Positions 24,120 through 36,873 of a stretch of 64,000 nt of DNA are shown here, piece by piece (the first letter of the stretch is position 1; each line of letters opens with the position of its first letter). The translations under genes were made by a program, and so were the position numbers. This stretch comes from Acanthococcus lagerstroemiae (Eukaryota; Arthropoda; Insecta; Hemiptera; Eriococcidae), in the NCBI GenBank assembly GCA_031841125.1, contig CM063108.1, forward strand, positions 70,590,344 through 70,654,343, given 5' to 3'. Under the pieces are notes generated by a model. That model did no database searches. It was not told the DNA's origin and worked only from the letters and a program-made list of their open reading frames with translations.

Positions 24120-24375
24120 AATAAGTTAGATATTAATACTTATTTCAATAATACATGTAATACTATAAAATTTTAATTTAAAATTAGTTAAAATATAAAA
24201 ATTTATTTAAATCTTAAATTTTTAAAATTAAATTTAAAAAAAATAAATATAATAATTGTGAAAAATAAAATATTTAATTAATAAATATAAATATTTTAAT
24301 GAATTTTTAATAAAAAATTAAATTTTTAATAGGTTAATTAAATTATATAAAATTAATTTAATATTAAGTTTTAAT
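24120..24375. other. Extremely AT-rich block
   Basis: About 250 bp made almost only of A and T, with abrupt limits just after the last receptor exon. It is repeated at about 28680-28930 in copy 2. It resembles insect mitochondrial composition, but I could not identify a mitochondrial gene in it. Confidence 0.6.
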
Positions 24376-24379
24376 CGTA

Positions 24380-26630
24380 GCCTCTAGCATTCTTTTCTTA
24401 TCTATTAACTTTTTTGATACATAGGGATGAACGTAATAATGTACGCAATTAAGTTGTATCAGTTTTACACAAATACAAAAAAATAAATTAAAAAAATATA
24501 CCGATATCAATGTTCATCTGATTCACTGTTCATATTTTGCATTCTGTCATAAGTAGGTACGTGTATATTACAAGGTACAACGTCAATAGTGGGTCACATT
24601 TATTTTTAAATTTATGGCCTGACTTCTGTGAACACTTGAAACTGAAATTAGGTCATCAAGGACTTAGTAAGCAGCCTCTACTATATTCGTACTAAATATT
24701 TTTATGATTCGTCGGTTCATTGTCTCGCAATTATTTTTTCCCTAGACCTGCCTTTCTGATCAGTAATTAACTAATACTCGTGATTAGATTATAGGCCATC
24801 ACCTCCTTTCCGAATCAAGAACTGAAATGCAATCGATAATATGTACGAGTATTAAGTATAATTGTCGATTACTCTTCCTGTTGGGGTGGCTACACTCTTA
24901 TGCGGGTTGCCGCTCTAAGGTTGTCTACACTGTCGCCTAGCCTGAATTACGAACGAGTCGGTGCCCTCACTCTTACTCTCGTGACGAGTTCGGTGAACGA
25001 TAGATGATGCTTACTTATTACGATATGTACGACGTTATGATGATGTTACGATGTTAACCAGTTACCTATTACATGTATGTGTACGAAGTTCAGGTATCAG
25101 TTTTTGTTCTTTTAACGGAGTTTCAGGTAAGGAGTCGAGGGCTCGTACTTTACCCCCTCCCCTCCTCAATGTCTTCACTTCCTAATAACGAAACATATTG
25201 AGATTTAAATGAAATAAACTTATTTATTTATTAAACGAAAATGTTAATAATTCTACAAAAATGAACAGGACTGTGAAAAGGAACGCAAAAGATATGTATT
25301 TTCGACTCGACTGTTATCAAAAAGAAAAACAAACTGCTGATAGTGGCGAATAAAATTAAATTTACACCCCCCCCCCCCACACACACACAGACACATCATT
25401 TTAATGAAACGTACCCAGATGTATACACCTAACATGTAATACTTTTACAAATTGGAAATTACTGATCTCTCCTTGAAAATAAGTACCTATCACGATTTTA
25501 CGCACTTTTTGCAATCATAATTTTTCATACGACTGCTAGACTCATGGTATCTGCGCCTCACTCCAAACATTTATCTCAGTCGCAACTTCTGCCGACAGTT
25601 TGACGAATACTAACTTATTCATTCGGTTGTCCCACAATCGGCCAAGCGAGCCGTAATTGGTAAATATATCTTAATATTGCACCTAGTTACGACGCGATCA
25701 ATATGAAGATAATTCACAGTAAATACGGCGAACTAGCCACCTGCGAAAAATTTATTCAAATCACGAAATTGGCATTCAGTTAATTCAAAAAATTAATCAG
25801 CGATGAAGCAGGATACATATTTTTTAAAACTTATTTTTACTATATCGAATAAGTGTTTTAGCGAACTTTTATTTCAAAAAATTAAAGTTCCTGAAATATT
25901 TTTTAAATTTTCCAAAATAAATCCTCGCAGATATATGCATATACATAACTATGTATCAGATAAACGTGTTTTACCATCAACTGAACTAGTGCCTAGAAAT
26001 CATTTAAAATTGTTTTCACTTTTTATTTTTTTCAAGAAAATTTGATACCTATCTACGAATCTCATGAGAGTCAAGCCACTGGAAAATATCGTCGAGGAAT
26101 AGAATAGTCGACAGAACATAACGGAACGCCCAACATAGACATAATAGCGCGTTATTTTCTTTTAGTTTTTGTTTGAGTAGGTGACGAGGGTTGACAGTTA
26201 AATATATTCTCACTTTTTTTCTTCTTTCTTTTCTTTTTGGTCGTCCCCATCAGGGCTTCATACGTAGGTATTCCATGTTGAAAATTATTTTTTGCTTCCC
26301 TGACCTGATATCGTAACACTGTACGAATATAACTTTTGAAAGCAATAGTTCTAATAAAAAATACTTGACTCGGCAATGGAAGTATATAACATTTTCAAGG
26401 TACAAGCCCATTATTAATACATTCTAAAAAATAAATAAAACGACAGGATAAACGAGCTTTCGATGCCCACTATACTAACTTGTTGACCGAAAAACAAACA
26501 AATTAATTTGTATCTAGACAATGGAAGAGTAAACGAATCAAATTCAAGCACGTCAACGTATACGAAGTGTCTTCAAGCGAATGATTCTCCCCTTCCGTTG
26601 GGAAAGCAGGCAACGTTTCTTCGAAACCGG
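24380..26630. other. Remainder of duplicated unit, no gene seen
   Basis: Non-coding as far as I can tell. It has a C-run followed by CA repeats (about 25369-25386) and short frames with no recognised product. Copy 2 carries the same frames, so their conservation between copies says nothing about coding function. Confidence 0.5.
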
Positions 26631-29600
26631 TTTTATTTTGTTAAATAGTTTCATCTTCACTATTTTATTTTTGCGATTCGGGTGCTTCGGGTTGTATAAA
26701 CACCATCTTCTCTGTTGACAGCAAGTACTCATCAAACAATTTCACTTCCTGCGATAACTTCATTTTTAATTAATATACAAATACAGAATTACAGATTTGT
26801 TTCTATGAAGAAATGGGTCTCCAACCGTGCATCACTTTTTGTATTAAAAATGCAAACCTTTGAAAATTACAATTAGCAGGATGTGGACATGTTCACACGA
26901 TGAGCGAGTACCCTTAAAAAGAGTAACAGAGTTACGAGCTACTCGTCAAAAATTGGCCCCGGGCCAATTCTACTCGCTGACTCGCTGGCGAGCTGCGAGT
27001 TGAATGTTCACACACGGCGTTTTACTCGTGATCGAGCAACTCGTGCAGAGTTACTTACAAGTGTGAATTGGCCTTTAAGGAAAATCGATTGCTATAGTCT
27101 ATTCCGTACCTACCTATGTGTACATACGTACTTACCTACTTCAGATCACAAAATAAATCTACAGGTAACTCACATTCTTAATAGGCAGTTGGTCATCAAA
27201 TGTGAAAGGCTCACCTGAAACAAAAATAAGAATACGAAGCGTGTAAATTTAAATTATTACGAATTTAAATATTCGACACGTGGTTAACCTTCCATGATCA
27301 CATGTGTAAACATTGGCCTTCGTCGTTCGAAAATTCAATAAGTTTCACGAGATAGCATGAGATGTTTGCATTAACAATCGAGATACTCAAGTATAGAGTT
27401 AACGAAAGAGGGATTTATGCTGATATAGCACCAGAAAATGCGCTGATAGGGAAAGGAGTTAGGTGCCAAAACGTTTTCATTCATAATTTTGTTAAAGTTA
27501 TCGAACGTGCGGTACTCCCTGTAACATTCCCTCAAACCTTGACAGACATTTGACCTTTCTGAAGCAGAGGTTCGTTGTAAAGATTAGGGTCCTTGCCGAT
27601 ATATAACATTAATTCTAATTATTTAAACGTTATACTTGGATTATGTTGCAGATGAAAAGAGCAACTAAGCGAATCCACGATGTGATAATTCGGGAACCGA
27701 CATTTCCTACTGACAGGCAGGTTGGTAGAACGAACAGTAGGTACACAATAGGATAATATTTTTACATACACATCATCCACGCATTCTCAATGAATGTGGA
27801 AATATTATAATTTCTATCACTCACAGAGTAGACAGGCATGATGTAGCTCTATACAGTTTATACTCGTACATACAATGCGATCATACGTGTTCGTAAAGAA
27901 CCAGAATGTAGATCTGAGCTTCTTAATACTCCTATGAAGATTTTCTTCTTAAGGAAGAAAGAGACAGAAGATGGTCGACGAAATATAGGAAGAATAAACT
28001 ACTAGCTAGCAAAATAAAAAATAAACTAAAAATAGAAAAGTAAAAATAATCTTCCTTGTTTCCTTTATATCTTATCTAGTATACAAACACAAAAATCTCA
28101 GGGGGGGGGGGTGAAGACCTAATTGTCATCTTCCTGTCGGAATTATTCCGTACAACCTCCTATGCGGAGGAAATCAGACATGTATCCAGCAGCCTTAAAG
28201 CCAAGTAACACAAACGTTCAACTTGGAAAATTTTCTAATCCAATTTTATTTTTTTCTCAAAATAATTATCAGAAATTGAGTGGCCTAATCTTCATTCCTC
28301 TGCTCGATAATTCTAATACAAATGTTTTCAGTTGAAGAATTTTTCAATGAGCTACCTTCACCGAGATTTAACATTCAAAGCTTGTGGAGTGTTGAACATT
28401 ACGTACAAACAGCTACTATCGGTGCGTAGGAAAGTAATGAAAAGCTTTCTGCTTGATACTTAAACGTACTTGTAATTTATTCAGAAATTAAAAAAACAAT
28501 CGGAAAAGTTGTACTCGTATAATACACACATGACTTAGTTAATCAGGCGGTGCGGTTGTTACTTTAAATTTCAGATTATGGCAATGATACTCGGTTACAT
28601 TATCGTACAGATACAATTTCAAATGTGATCTGATTCCGAAGGGTGCTGTTACAGTAACTTCCACTAAATAAGTTAGATATTAATACTTATTTCAATAATA
28701 CATGTAATACTATAAAATTTTAATTTAAAATTAGTTAAAATATAAAAATTTATTTAAATCTTAAATTTTTAAAATTAAATTTAAAAAAAATAAATATAAT
28801 AATTGTGAAAAATAAAATATTTAATTAATAAATATAAATATTTTAATGAATTTTTAATAAAAAATTAAATTTTTAATAGGTTAATTAAATTATATAAAAT
28901 TAATTTAATATTAAGTTTTAATCGTAGCCTCTAGCATTCTTTTCTTATCTATTAACTTTTTTGATACATAGGGATGAACGTAATAATGTACGCAATTAAG
29001 TTGTATCAGTTTTACACAAATACAAAAAAATAAATTAAAAAAATATACCGATATCAATGTTCATCTGATTCACTGTTCATATTTTGCATTCTGTCATAAG
29101 TAAGGTACGTGTAGGTACGTGTATATTACAAGGTACAACGTCAATAGTGGGTCACATTTATTTTTAAATTTATGGCCTGACTTCTGTGAACACTTGAAAC
29201 TGAAATTAGGTCATCAAGGACTTAGTAAGCAGCCTCTACTATATTCGTACTAAATATTTTTATGATTCGTCGGTTCATTGTCTCGCAATTATTTTTTCCC
29301 TAGACCTGCCTTTCTGATCAGTAATTAACTAATACTCGTGATTAGATTATAGGCCATCACCTCCTTTCCGAATCAAGAACTGAAATGCAATCGATAATAT
29401 GTACGAGTATTAAGTATAATTGTCGATTACTCTTCCTGTTGGGGTGGCTACACTCTTATGCGGGTTGCCGCTCTAAGGTTGTCTACACTGTCGCCTAGCC
29501 TGAATTACGAACGAGTCGGTGCCCTCACTCTTACTCTCGTGACGAGTTCGGTGAACGATAGATGATGCTTACTTATTACGATATGTACGACGTTATGATG

Positions 29601-31184
29601 ATGTTACGATGTTAACCAGTTACCTATTACATGTATGTGTACGAAGTTCAGGTATCAGTTTTTGTTCTTTTAACGGAGTTTCAGGTAAGGAGTCGAGGGC
29701 TCGTACTTTACCCCCTCCCCTCCTCAATGTCTTCACTTCCTAATAACGAAACATATTGAGATTTAAATGAAATAAACTTATTTATTTATTAAACGAAAAT
29801 GTCAATAATTCTACAAAAATGAACAGGACTGTGAAAAGGAACGCAAAAGATATGTATTTTCGACTCGACTGTTATCAAAAAGAAAAACAAACTGCTGATA
29901 GTGGCGAATAAAATTAAATTTACACCCCCCCCCCACACACACACAGACACATCATTTTAATAAAACGTACCCAGATGTATACACCTAACATGTAATACTT
30001 TTACAAATTGGAAATTACTGATCTCTCCTTGAAAATAATACTATCACGATTTTACGCACTTTTTGCAATCATAATTTTTCATACGACTGCTAGACTCATG
30101 GTATCTGCGCCTCACTCCAAACATTTATCTCAGTCGCAACTTCTGCCGACAGTTTGATGAATACTAACTTATTCATTCGGTTGTCCCACAATCGGCCAAG
30201 CGAGCCGTAATTGGTAAATATATCTTAATATTGCACCTAGTTACGACGCGATCAATATGAAGATAATTCACAGTAAATACGGCGAACTAGCCACCTGCGA
30301 AAAATTTATTCAAATCACGAAATTGGCATTCAGTTAATTCAAAAAATTAATCAGCGATGAAGCAGGATACATATTTTTTAAAACTTATTTTTACTATATC
30401 GAATAAGTGTTTTAGCGAACTTTTATTTCAAAAAATTAAAGTTCCTGAAATATTTTTTAAATTTTCCAAAATAAATCCTCGCAGATATATGCATATACAT
30501 AACTATGTATCAGATAAACGTGTTTTACCATCAACTGAACTAGTGCCTAGAAATCATTTAAAATTGTTTTCACTTTTTATTTTTTTCAAGAAAATTTGAT
30601 ACCTATCTACGAATCTCATGAGAGTCAAGCCACTGGAAAATATCGTCGAGGAATAGAATAGTCGACAGAACATAACGGAACGCCCAACATAGACATAATA
30701 GCGCGTTATTTTCTTTTAGTTTTTGTTTGAGCAGGTGACGAGGGTTGACAGTTAAATATATTCTCACTTTTTTTCTTCTTTCTTTTCTTTTTGGTCGTCC
30801 CCATCAGGGCTTCATACGTAGGTATTCCATGTTGAAAATTATTTTTTGCTTCCCTGACCTGATATCGTAACACTGTACGAATATAACTTTTGAAAGCAAT
30901 AGTTCTAATAAAAAATACTTGACTCGGCAATGGAAGTATATAACATTTTCAAGGTACAAGCCCATTATTAATACATTCTAAAAAATAAATAAAACGACAG
31001 GATAAACGAGCTTTCGATGCCCACTATACTAACTTGTTGACCGAAAAACAAACAAATTAATTTGTATCTAGACAATGGAAGAGTAAACGAATCAAATTCA
31101 AGCACGTCAACGTATACGAAGTGTCTTCAAGCGAATGATTCTCCCCTTCCGTTGGGAAAGCAGGCAACGTTTCTTCGAAACCGG
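26631..31184. repeat. Tandem duplication, copy 2 (4.55 kb)
   Basis: Direct repeat of 22104-26630; the coordinate offset grows from 4527 to 4554 through small indels. It carries a second complete set of receptor 3' exons (27652-28628). The right junction is at AAACCGG|CGTAAAT. Confidence 0.95.
27652..28628 (+). CDS. Gustatory receptor 3' exons A-B-C, copy 2
   Basis: Exons 27652-27720, 28332-28421 and 28575-28628 repeat those at 23109-24081 base for base, as far as I can read, with the same acceptors and donors. Introns are 611 and 153 bp. If the duplication is real, transcripts reading from the upstream first exons could end in either set and give identical proteins. If the assembly duplicated one haplotype, this set does not exist separately. 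There is no first exon between the two sets. Confidence 0.75.
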
Positions 31185-32046
31185 CGTAAATGTTTCCCAC
31201 ACGTTCCTTTTAGGAAGACTGGAATACGGTCGATAGAGGAAATTATTCATTTTCTTATGTAAAAATTTTTTCTTCCAATTAGAAGTTTAGAGATAGAGTG
31301 GTAGCGCTTTCTGGCACAAAGAGAAGGTGAGTTGACGTAGCTACCAAATAGTGTAGATCCAGTAAAAAATAATGTAAATTACGCGAAATTCAACTTCGAT
31401 TATATCTAAGCTGATTGAATAGAGAGAGTTAAAATGACAGTTCTTACTCGTGTAGTACGGATTATCGATGGGAATAGAAATAACACTGTTTAGAAAGATG
31501 AACACGAGCAAGATAATAAATATACGTTACGTCATTTCATTTCTCGGAGTATGAACTTGGAGTGTAGAATTCTGTACTTTCACTTCTACCGCATAAAATT
31601 TCCTCAATATTCCCAATTATACGATAGATATACGAAACCGATGCGAGTAACAAGGAAATTCCATGTTTTAAAAAGACGCTAAAATCTCCGAATGCGCAAT
31701 ATCACTATTAGATGTCGCGTACTTACGTAGGTTTTAGAGTGAAAATCTTGAAACGAATTCTGCACTACCGCTCGGAAATTTCATTACACGATATTACATC
31801 AGGCGCCCTCTTTCAGGGGTGGGCTATGGAGTTAGCAGCCTTCCCTCCTCCGCCGAAAAAGAAGTGTTTTTTTTTATCTTCTTTCTAACAAATACATATC
31901 GAGAAACTTCTGAAATTCGCGATTATACTTATTTTTTCTTCGTCTTCATCATCATTTTGATGTGTAAGATCGTTGATTAAATCAAGAATCCCGCAGCTAA
32001 CTCGCAGCCGTGGAAAGTATAATACGTAATACAACTGTAGCAGGTA
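31185..32046. other. Intergenic, no gene seen
   Basis: No receptor exon, repeat ends or other recognised features between the duplication and the hAT insertion. Confidence 0.5.
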
Positions 32047-32054
32047 GTACCTAC
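32047..32054. repeat. hAT target-site duplication, left
   Basis: GTACCTAC, identical to 33462-33469 on the other side of the element. Eight bases is the hAT hallmark. Confidence 0.9.
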
Positions 32055-33461
32055 CAGAGCAGTGCACGATACGAGTATATACTCATGTGGTATTCGGTAT
32101 CGTATCGCCTAAAACGATACCGAGTACATACTCGGTATTGTAGCGACAGGTAGTCGTTTTCGTACAAACGGTATCGCCGATATTACGAGTGTCACTGATA
32201 AGGCATTGTCGTTGTCTGCACTGGTGCACTAGCAAGTACCAACTCGCAACGAATATTATCTGACACCTTACCACCTACCCTACTCTACCTTACATTCGCG
32301 TCATTGCCATTGCCGCAAATTTTATGTATTACAATAAAGCGTGTTTTGTGGTTATTTTTTCAATTTTTGCGTACGATTTTTTTCACTATGTCTGAGGAGA
32401 CTTTAGCGACGGTTGCGAGTAAGTTAAAATCAGGTGAATATACGTCGAGCGAATCGAAGAGTAAGCCCGGAAGTTCGAATGTGTGGAAATTTTTTAATCA
32501 CATCAGTGATGTCGCTAAAAAAGAAAGGATCGATTACGTACAGTGTCGAAATTTTGTAAACTGTGGAGCGATTTTAAAATACAAGAAAGGCAGCAGTCCC
32601 ACCAATCTGCGAAAGCACGGCTGTTTTAAGCGTCTGAATGCACCCGTGCAACATGACAGTGTCAAGAAAATAAAATTATCCATCCCCGATTCCGTTAAAA
32701 AAAACGTGACTGAAAAGTGTGCAGCATTTGTCGCGAAAGATTTGAGATCCTTCGACACTGTGGAAGGAGAAGGGTTTAAAAACTTGGCAGAATGTCTAAT
32801 ACAAACCGGCGTTCAGTTGGCAAATAAGAATTTTGATATTAACGAGATAATCCCGCACTCGACTACGGTCAGCAGACAAGTGAAAAAAATGCACGAGAAT
32901 AGTTTGAAAGAGTTTGTACTTGAATTAAAACCGACAATCGAAAAAGGTAAGCAAATATTCTTAAACTCTTCATTTTAGATTTTTAAAACCCTCGGGGATG
33001 GGGAGAGGGTTACGTGTAAAAAACTCATGTAAAAATAAGATGTAAAATTTCCGTACATTCCTGAACTGTGCTCATTTCTTGTTGCAGGATCCCGATTTCA
33101 AATGCAGAAAATGTTTCATGATTTTTATCAGAAGACAATTTATGAAATAATGCATTACCGATTACCTAACATAATTTCGAAATTAAGTTTTTTAAAAATA
33201 AAAATAATTGTTCCCCTTTTAATGATTAATGTAAAGTTTCGGTCAAGTACAAAAACAGGAACATGGTATAAATACGAAACGCAACTCTCTACAAGTGTAT
33301 CGCCCAGAGATAAGTCATAATACAGCGCTAATCATAAAACGATTCCCGACCGAGTATATACTCGGTATCGTATCGTGAAACCGACTACCGAGTACGTAAT
33401 CGGTAATCGGTTTCACCGATACGATACCCGAGTACCGATATCGGTATCGTGCACTGCTCTG
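32055..33461. mobile_element. Internally deleted hAT transposon
   Basis: Ends are perfect inverted CAGAGCAGTGCACGATAC, flanked by the exact 8-bp duplication GTACCTAC. Subterminal zones are rich in CGATAC/GTATCG and TATACTCGG words. The 1407-bp element keeps the start of the transposase gene (32388-32946), but the DDE catalytic part is missing. It therefore cannot move by itself, though intact TIRs could be mobilised by a relative elsewhere. The perfect ends indicate a young insertion. Confidence 0.92.
32388..33320 (+). pseudogene. Truncated hAT transposase with BED zinc finger
   Basis: From the ATG at 32388 (the frame is open from 32304) the product begins MSEETLATV and has a BED-type finger. 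Its elements are VWKFFNHIS, the Cys pair in VQCRNFVNC, then H and C in TNLRKHGC (about residues 28-85). A helical segment with PHSTTVSRQVKKMHENSL follows, as in hAT transposases just after the finger. An intron donor AAAAAG|GTAAGC is at 32947 and an acceptor TTGCAG ends at about 33088. The second exon then runs to a stop at 33320 without the RNase H-like domain or the C-terminal dimerisation region. The protein could still bind the element ends, but it cannot cut. Confidence 0.75.
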
Positions 33462-33469
33462 GTACCTAC
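33462..33469. repeat. hAT target-site duplication, right
   Basis: GTACCTAC, the partner of 32047-32054. Confidence 0.9.
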
Positions 33470-33826
33470 CTAACTCGGTTCATGAGTCAAATAACATTCA
33501 CCCGCACTTACCTCGAAAATTATTTAGTTTTCGTTCCAATATCTTTCCACGCAGCTTCGAAGTTATAAGAAAATTACCATGTTTTACTTTTCAAGAATGT
33601 TGTACGTTATTAGAACGCGAAAAAATTATCAACTCGTAGCCCGCATTCTATTAGTTATGTAAAATGAATACGAGAAAAAACTGACGAATCAACCGGAAGA
33701 TTACGCGAATTTACAATCACCCGAACAAGTTGGACTGTATTTCAGTTTCAGTTGAAATGACAAGTCGGCGATAAGAAACAGTGAACGCGCAAATAACAGA
33801 ATTATACTGATGAAAATATGGAAGTT

Positions 33827-33858
33827 AATAAATAAATAAAATAAATAAATAAATAAAA
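33827..33858. repeat. AATA microsatellite
   Basis: Imperfect run of AATA units. Confidence 0.85.
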
Positions 33859-34544
33859 AGTACCTACGTAAAATGTACCGGTGACAAAGTGATTACTTAT
33901 TAATGTTCTTTCATTATGTCGAAGAAAGAAATTAAGAAAACATTAAGAAAGAAATAGTGGAAAGATAATGAGAAGCTATTTTAATTGGAATAGCTGTACG
34001 ACCTTTTAATAAATTATTTTTCAATTTACAAATTGCGAGTTGATTTTCCGCTCGAGTATAATGACAAATAACGAGAAATTAATTAATAAAGACGAATAAG
34101 AGAAGGGAAAGAGAAAGAAAAGAAAGAGCAAACATATTGTCCCGATTATAGTTGCGACAGACCTACCATCACTCGTACAAGTAGAAATTGCCCATCGAGA
34201 AGAATGTAGAATCTCATTTGATTACGCATTTGGGATGAATCAGGTAGGTACCTAATACATTCGTGATTTTTGACACTCGCACTAGAAAAATTTTCAGTTT
34301 TGGAGAATTTCATAGTCAGGTTAATCCGAGTAGGAGTGAAATGAAAATTGTATAACATTTCCACCCAGTAGGTACAGTCTACACAAAATATAGGTAGGTA
34401 GATTCATATTATTTATACGTACTCGTAGAGTACACAGAATTTGTGAATTGCCGAGTTCGCGTAATCGACTGAGGAAATTCCGAATACGCGAACCAAGCAA
34501 CGCGCAACACCCTTTGCCGAAATTACGAGTTCAATCATCAAACA

Positions 34545-34745
34545 TGACCAGTCTTAGTGAGTCCTCAACACAGTCTCAATACGTTTTGATGAGCTGATAA
34601 GTCTCAATAAGATCTTTACAAACCGAAGAAGGATCTTAACGCGTCTTGAAAAGTTTTGTCGGAATCTTAAAAAGGTCCTAATAGAATTCTTACGTATTTT
34701 GAGAGAGTTCTGAACGAGCTTTTCAAACCCTCGAATTATTTTGAT
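34545..34745. repeat. Second degenerate AGTCTTGAA-type repeat field
   Basis: Same style as 5625-6085: scattered GTCTTAG, GTCTCAATA, GTCTTGAAAAG and GAGTTCTGA words without a fixed period. Confidence 0.5.
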
Positions 34746-35680
34746 ATAAAATAAAGAAGAAACAGACAGAGATAAATTTCAAGTACCTACTGCTTAACCA
34801 AAATAAATAAATCAAAAAGAATTTGCCTTGGCTATGGTCACTGTGAATCAAAAATAGAATCTGAAACGGACAGCTGTAGTAATTTCATAAAACTGTAGTT
34901 ATGCCGATTTGGCGCATTCGGCATTTTTTAATCTTTCGAACTACGGAAAGGTATTGTTTACATTACACGAATGCTGCGAAACACACGTATGTACAATGCA
35001 GTTAAATGCCTCGATGATTTTTAAAGCGTCGTATATTTAGCGGCACGTTAAAGACCTCGAGTAACCGCTGCACCAAAATACGTACAACGAGAAATGTATA
35101 CTTACAAGATATAGCACAATATTTGTATCGCGGTTATTCTACATAGGTACCGAGTATACTTAATTTAGAATCCCAAAACTGCGCAATTGATATAGGACTG
35201 ATATATAGTTCAACCAAGTTTTTGGAACAACGAATTTTGATTTTTCAAATTTTGGAATTGAAAAGTAAAACAGCGTACCTAACAGTTTAATTTAATATCC
35301 GCGGTAGACTCCATTTCTAAAACAACGGACTGGTAATATTTTAGAGCGAATGTGGGCATGGAATCAAATACGGACGGCTAAAGCAAATTAAACGGAAAAA
35401 AAGGAGGAATTTTTTGATTGCCTCCTCGTCTACCGCCGACGGTGTTATAATAATTCCTTACGGTATAAAGTACCTATCCACAAAGTACCCTTTGTCGGTA
35501 AAACTATCGCGAGGAATTTCGAGGAAAAAGGCGAGTCGGTGTTTTCCTCTCAAAAGTGAACGAAAAGAAAGTTTTTCAAACAAATTTAATTTCAGATAGC
35601 GAAGGTGTATAATCTGTCGGCAACTTGTTGAAAACGAAGTCAGTCACTTGGTCGTTTTCCAGGCCGTCTGTAAGTTAACG

Positions 35681-35710
35681 CCAGGCCAGGCCAGGCCACG
35701 CCGCGCCGCG
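35681..35710. repeat. CCAGG to CCGCG pentamer run
   Basis: Three and a half CCAGG pentamers followed by CCACG and CCGCG pentamers, a local GC peak in AT-rich DNA. Confidence 0.8.
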
Positions 35711-36873
35711 TCTCCGCGGTTTTCAATGCGGAATACTCTCTGTCTCGTAAGTAATCTTATTTGCTCGGGTAAAGTTTGCTCACCGATTCGAGTTCAGATT
35801 TATTTATACTCTTAGGTAGGTACCAACGAGCAACGAGCGGTAAATCGAAATTTCGAAGACCGTGTGTTTACCCACGTTGTGTATCTTTTAACTCCCCACT
35901 AGATAGGTAGGTAGGTAGGTATCACGTACCATGTCTAACGGTGTTTATCAAAAGGGCCGATCGTGAATTACTTCAAAATGGTCGTACGGTAAATCTTGTC
36001 AATACCTACCTTGGTCGATTTAAGTGACGATTGATATTCGGAAAACGGAAAAACTTATTCGACACTCGATCTTCGGAATAAAATGTTACCGGAGGAGAAG
36101 TAAAAATACAAATCGAGACATCCGTGTTGAAAAATTGCGGAACAAAGTACGCACGTGCGTTCGAATTTAATAAATTAAGCCGAATAAATTACAGGCGCTT
36201 ATGCGCTAAGAATACACCGTATAAAAATCAAACGATCGCGGAGAACAGGGAGGAAAGTTCGACAGGAAACTAGTGGAAGCCAAAATTATGTACGGTACGT
36301 AACGTACCTATTGTTTTTTTTTTTTTGTTTTTTTTTTCAATTTCAATCCGGAGACGTCTTATAAGAACTAAGCCTTCTCGATCCGCGAAAGTTTTAAAGG
36401 TTCACACATCGAACGATTTATTCAATCACGAATAAACAAACATACGACGAGTATTCATCGTTGCTTTACATTGACATCCGAGTGAGAAAGTAGGTACTAT
36501 ACCTACTTACGAGTATGTTAAGTAGCAGGAATAGCTAGTAGTCGGATTAATTTTAATCACTAACTTTTGATCTCCGGTTAAGGTTCCCCATTGACTGCCA
36601 AATAGGGATCGAGAGAATCAGAATTCATCGAAGGAAGCTCGTTCATTACCTCTACTCGTATTATTTACAGTAGGTATCTACTCTACTCACGCTGTTATTT
36701 TTCAGTACCTACAATACATGTACTTACTCGTAAAGTAACCTGCTCGTTGCATACCTACATACTTATCTACCTACTTTTGCCAGTTTTTCATTCTTATCTT
36801 TCTCTTCCCAAAATGTGTACAGGGAACTAAGATCGTCTACGTCCGAGATTACATGTGTACGTATCCCATGGCG

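Larger units (their letters stand above)
22104..26630. repeat. Tandem duplication, copy 1 (4.53 kb)
   Basis: This unit is repeated directly and immediately downstream at 26631-31184. The copies are almost identical, including non-coding DNA. Differences seen are small: homopolymer length (G runs near 23560/28100, C runs near 25370/29925), an insertion of about 18 bp at about 27587 in copy 2, an extra GGTACGTGTA unit near 29103, and a few substitutions. The junctions share the microhomology CCG(G): ACCCCG|TTTTATT on the left, AAACCGG|TTTTATT in the middle, AAACCGG|CGTAAAT on the right. A recent real duplication and a false duplication from two unmerged haplotypes both fit. Confidence 0.95.
33470..36873. 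other. Intergenic, no gene seen
   Basis: Holds an AATA microsatellite (33827-33858), a degenerate AGTCTTGA repeat field (about 34545-34745), a short CCAGG/CCGCG block (35681-35710), GTAGGTAGG runs (about 35904-35921) and poly-T (36309-36339). No coding exon was recognised. It includes the upstream flank of the receptor gene at 36874, where no clear core promoter was identified. Confidence 0.5.
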
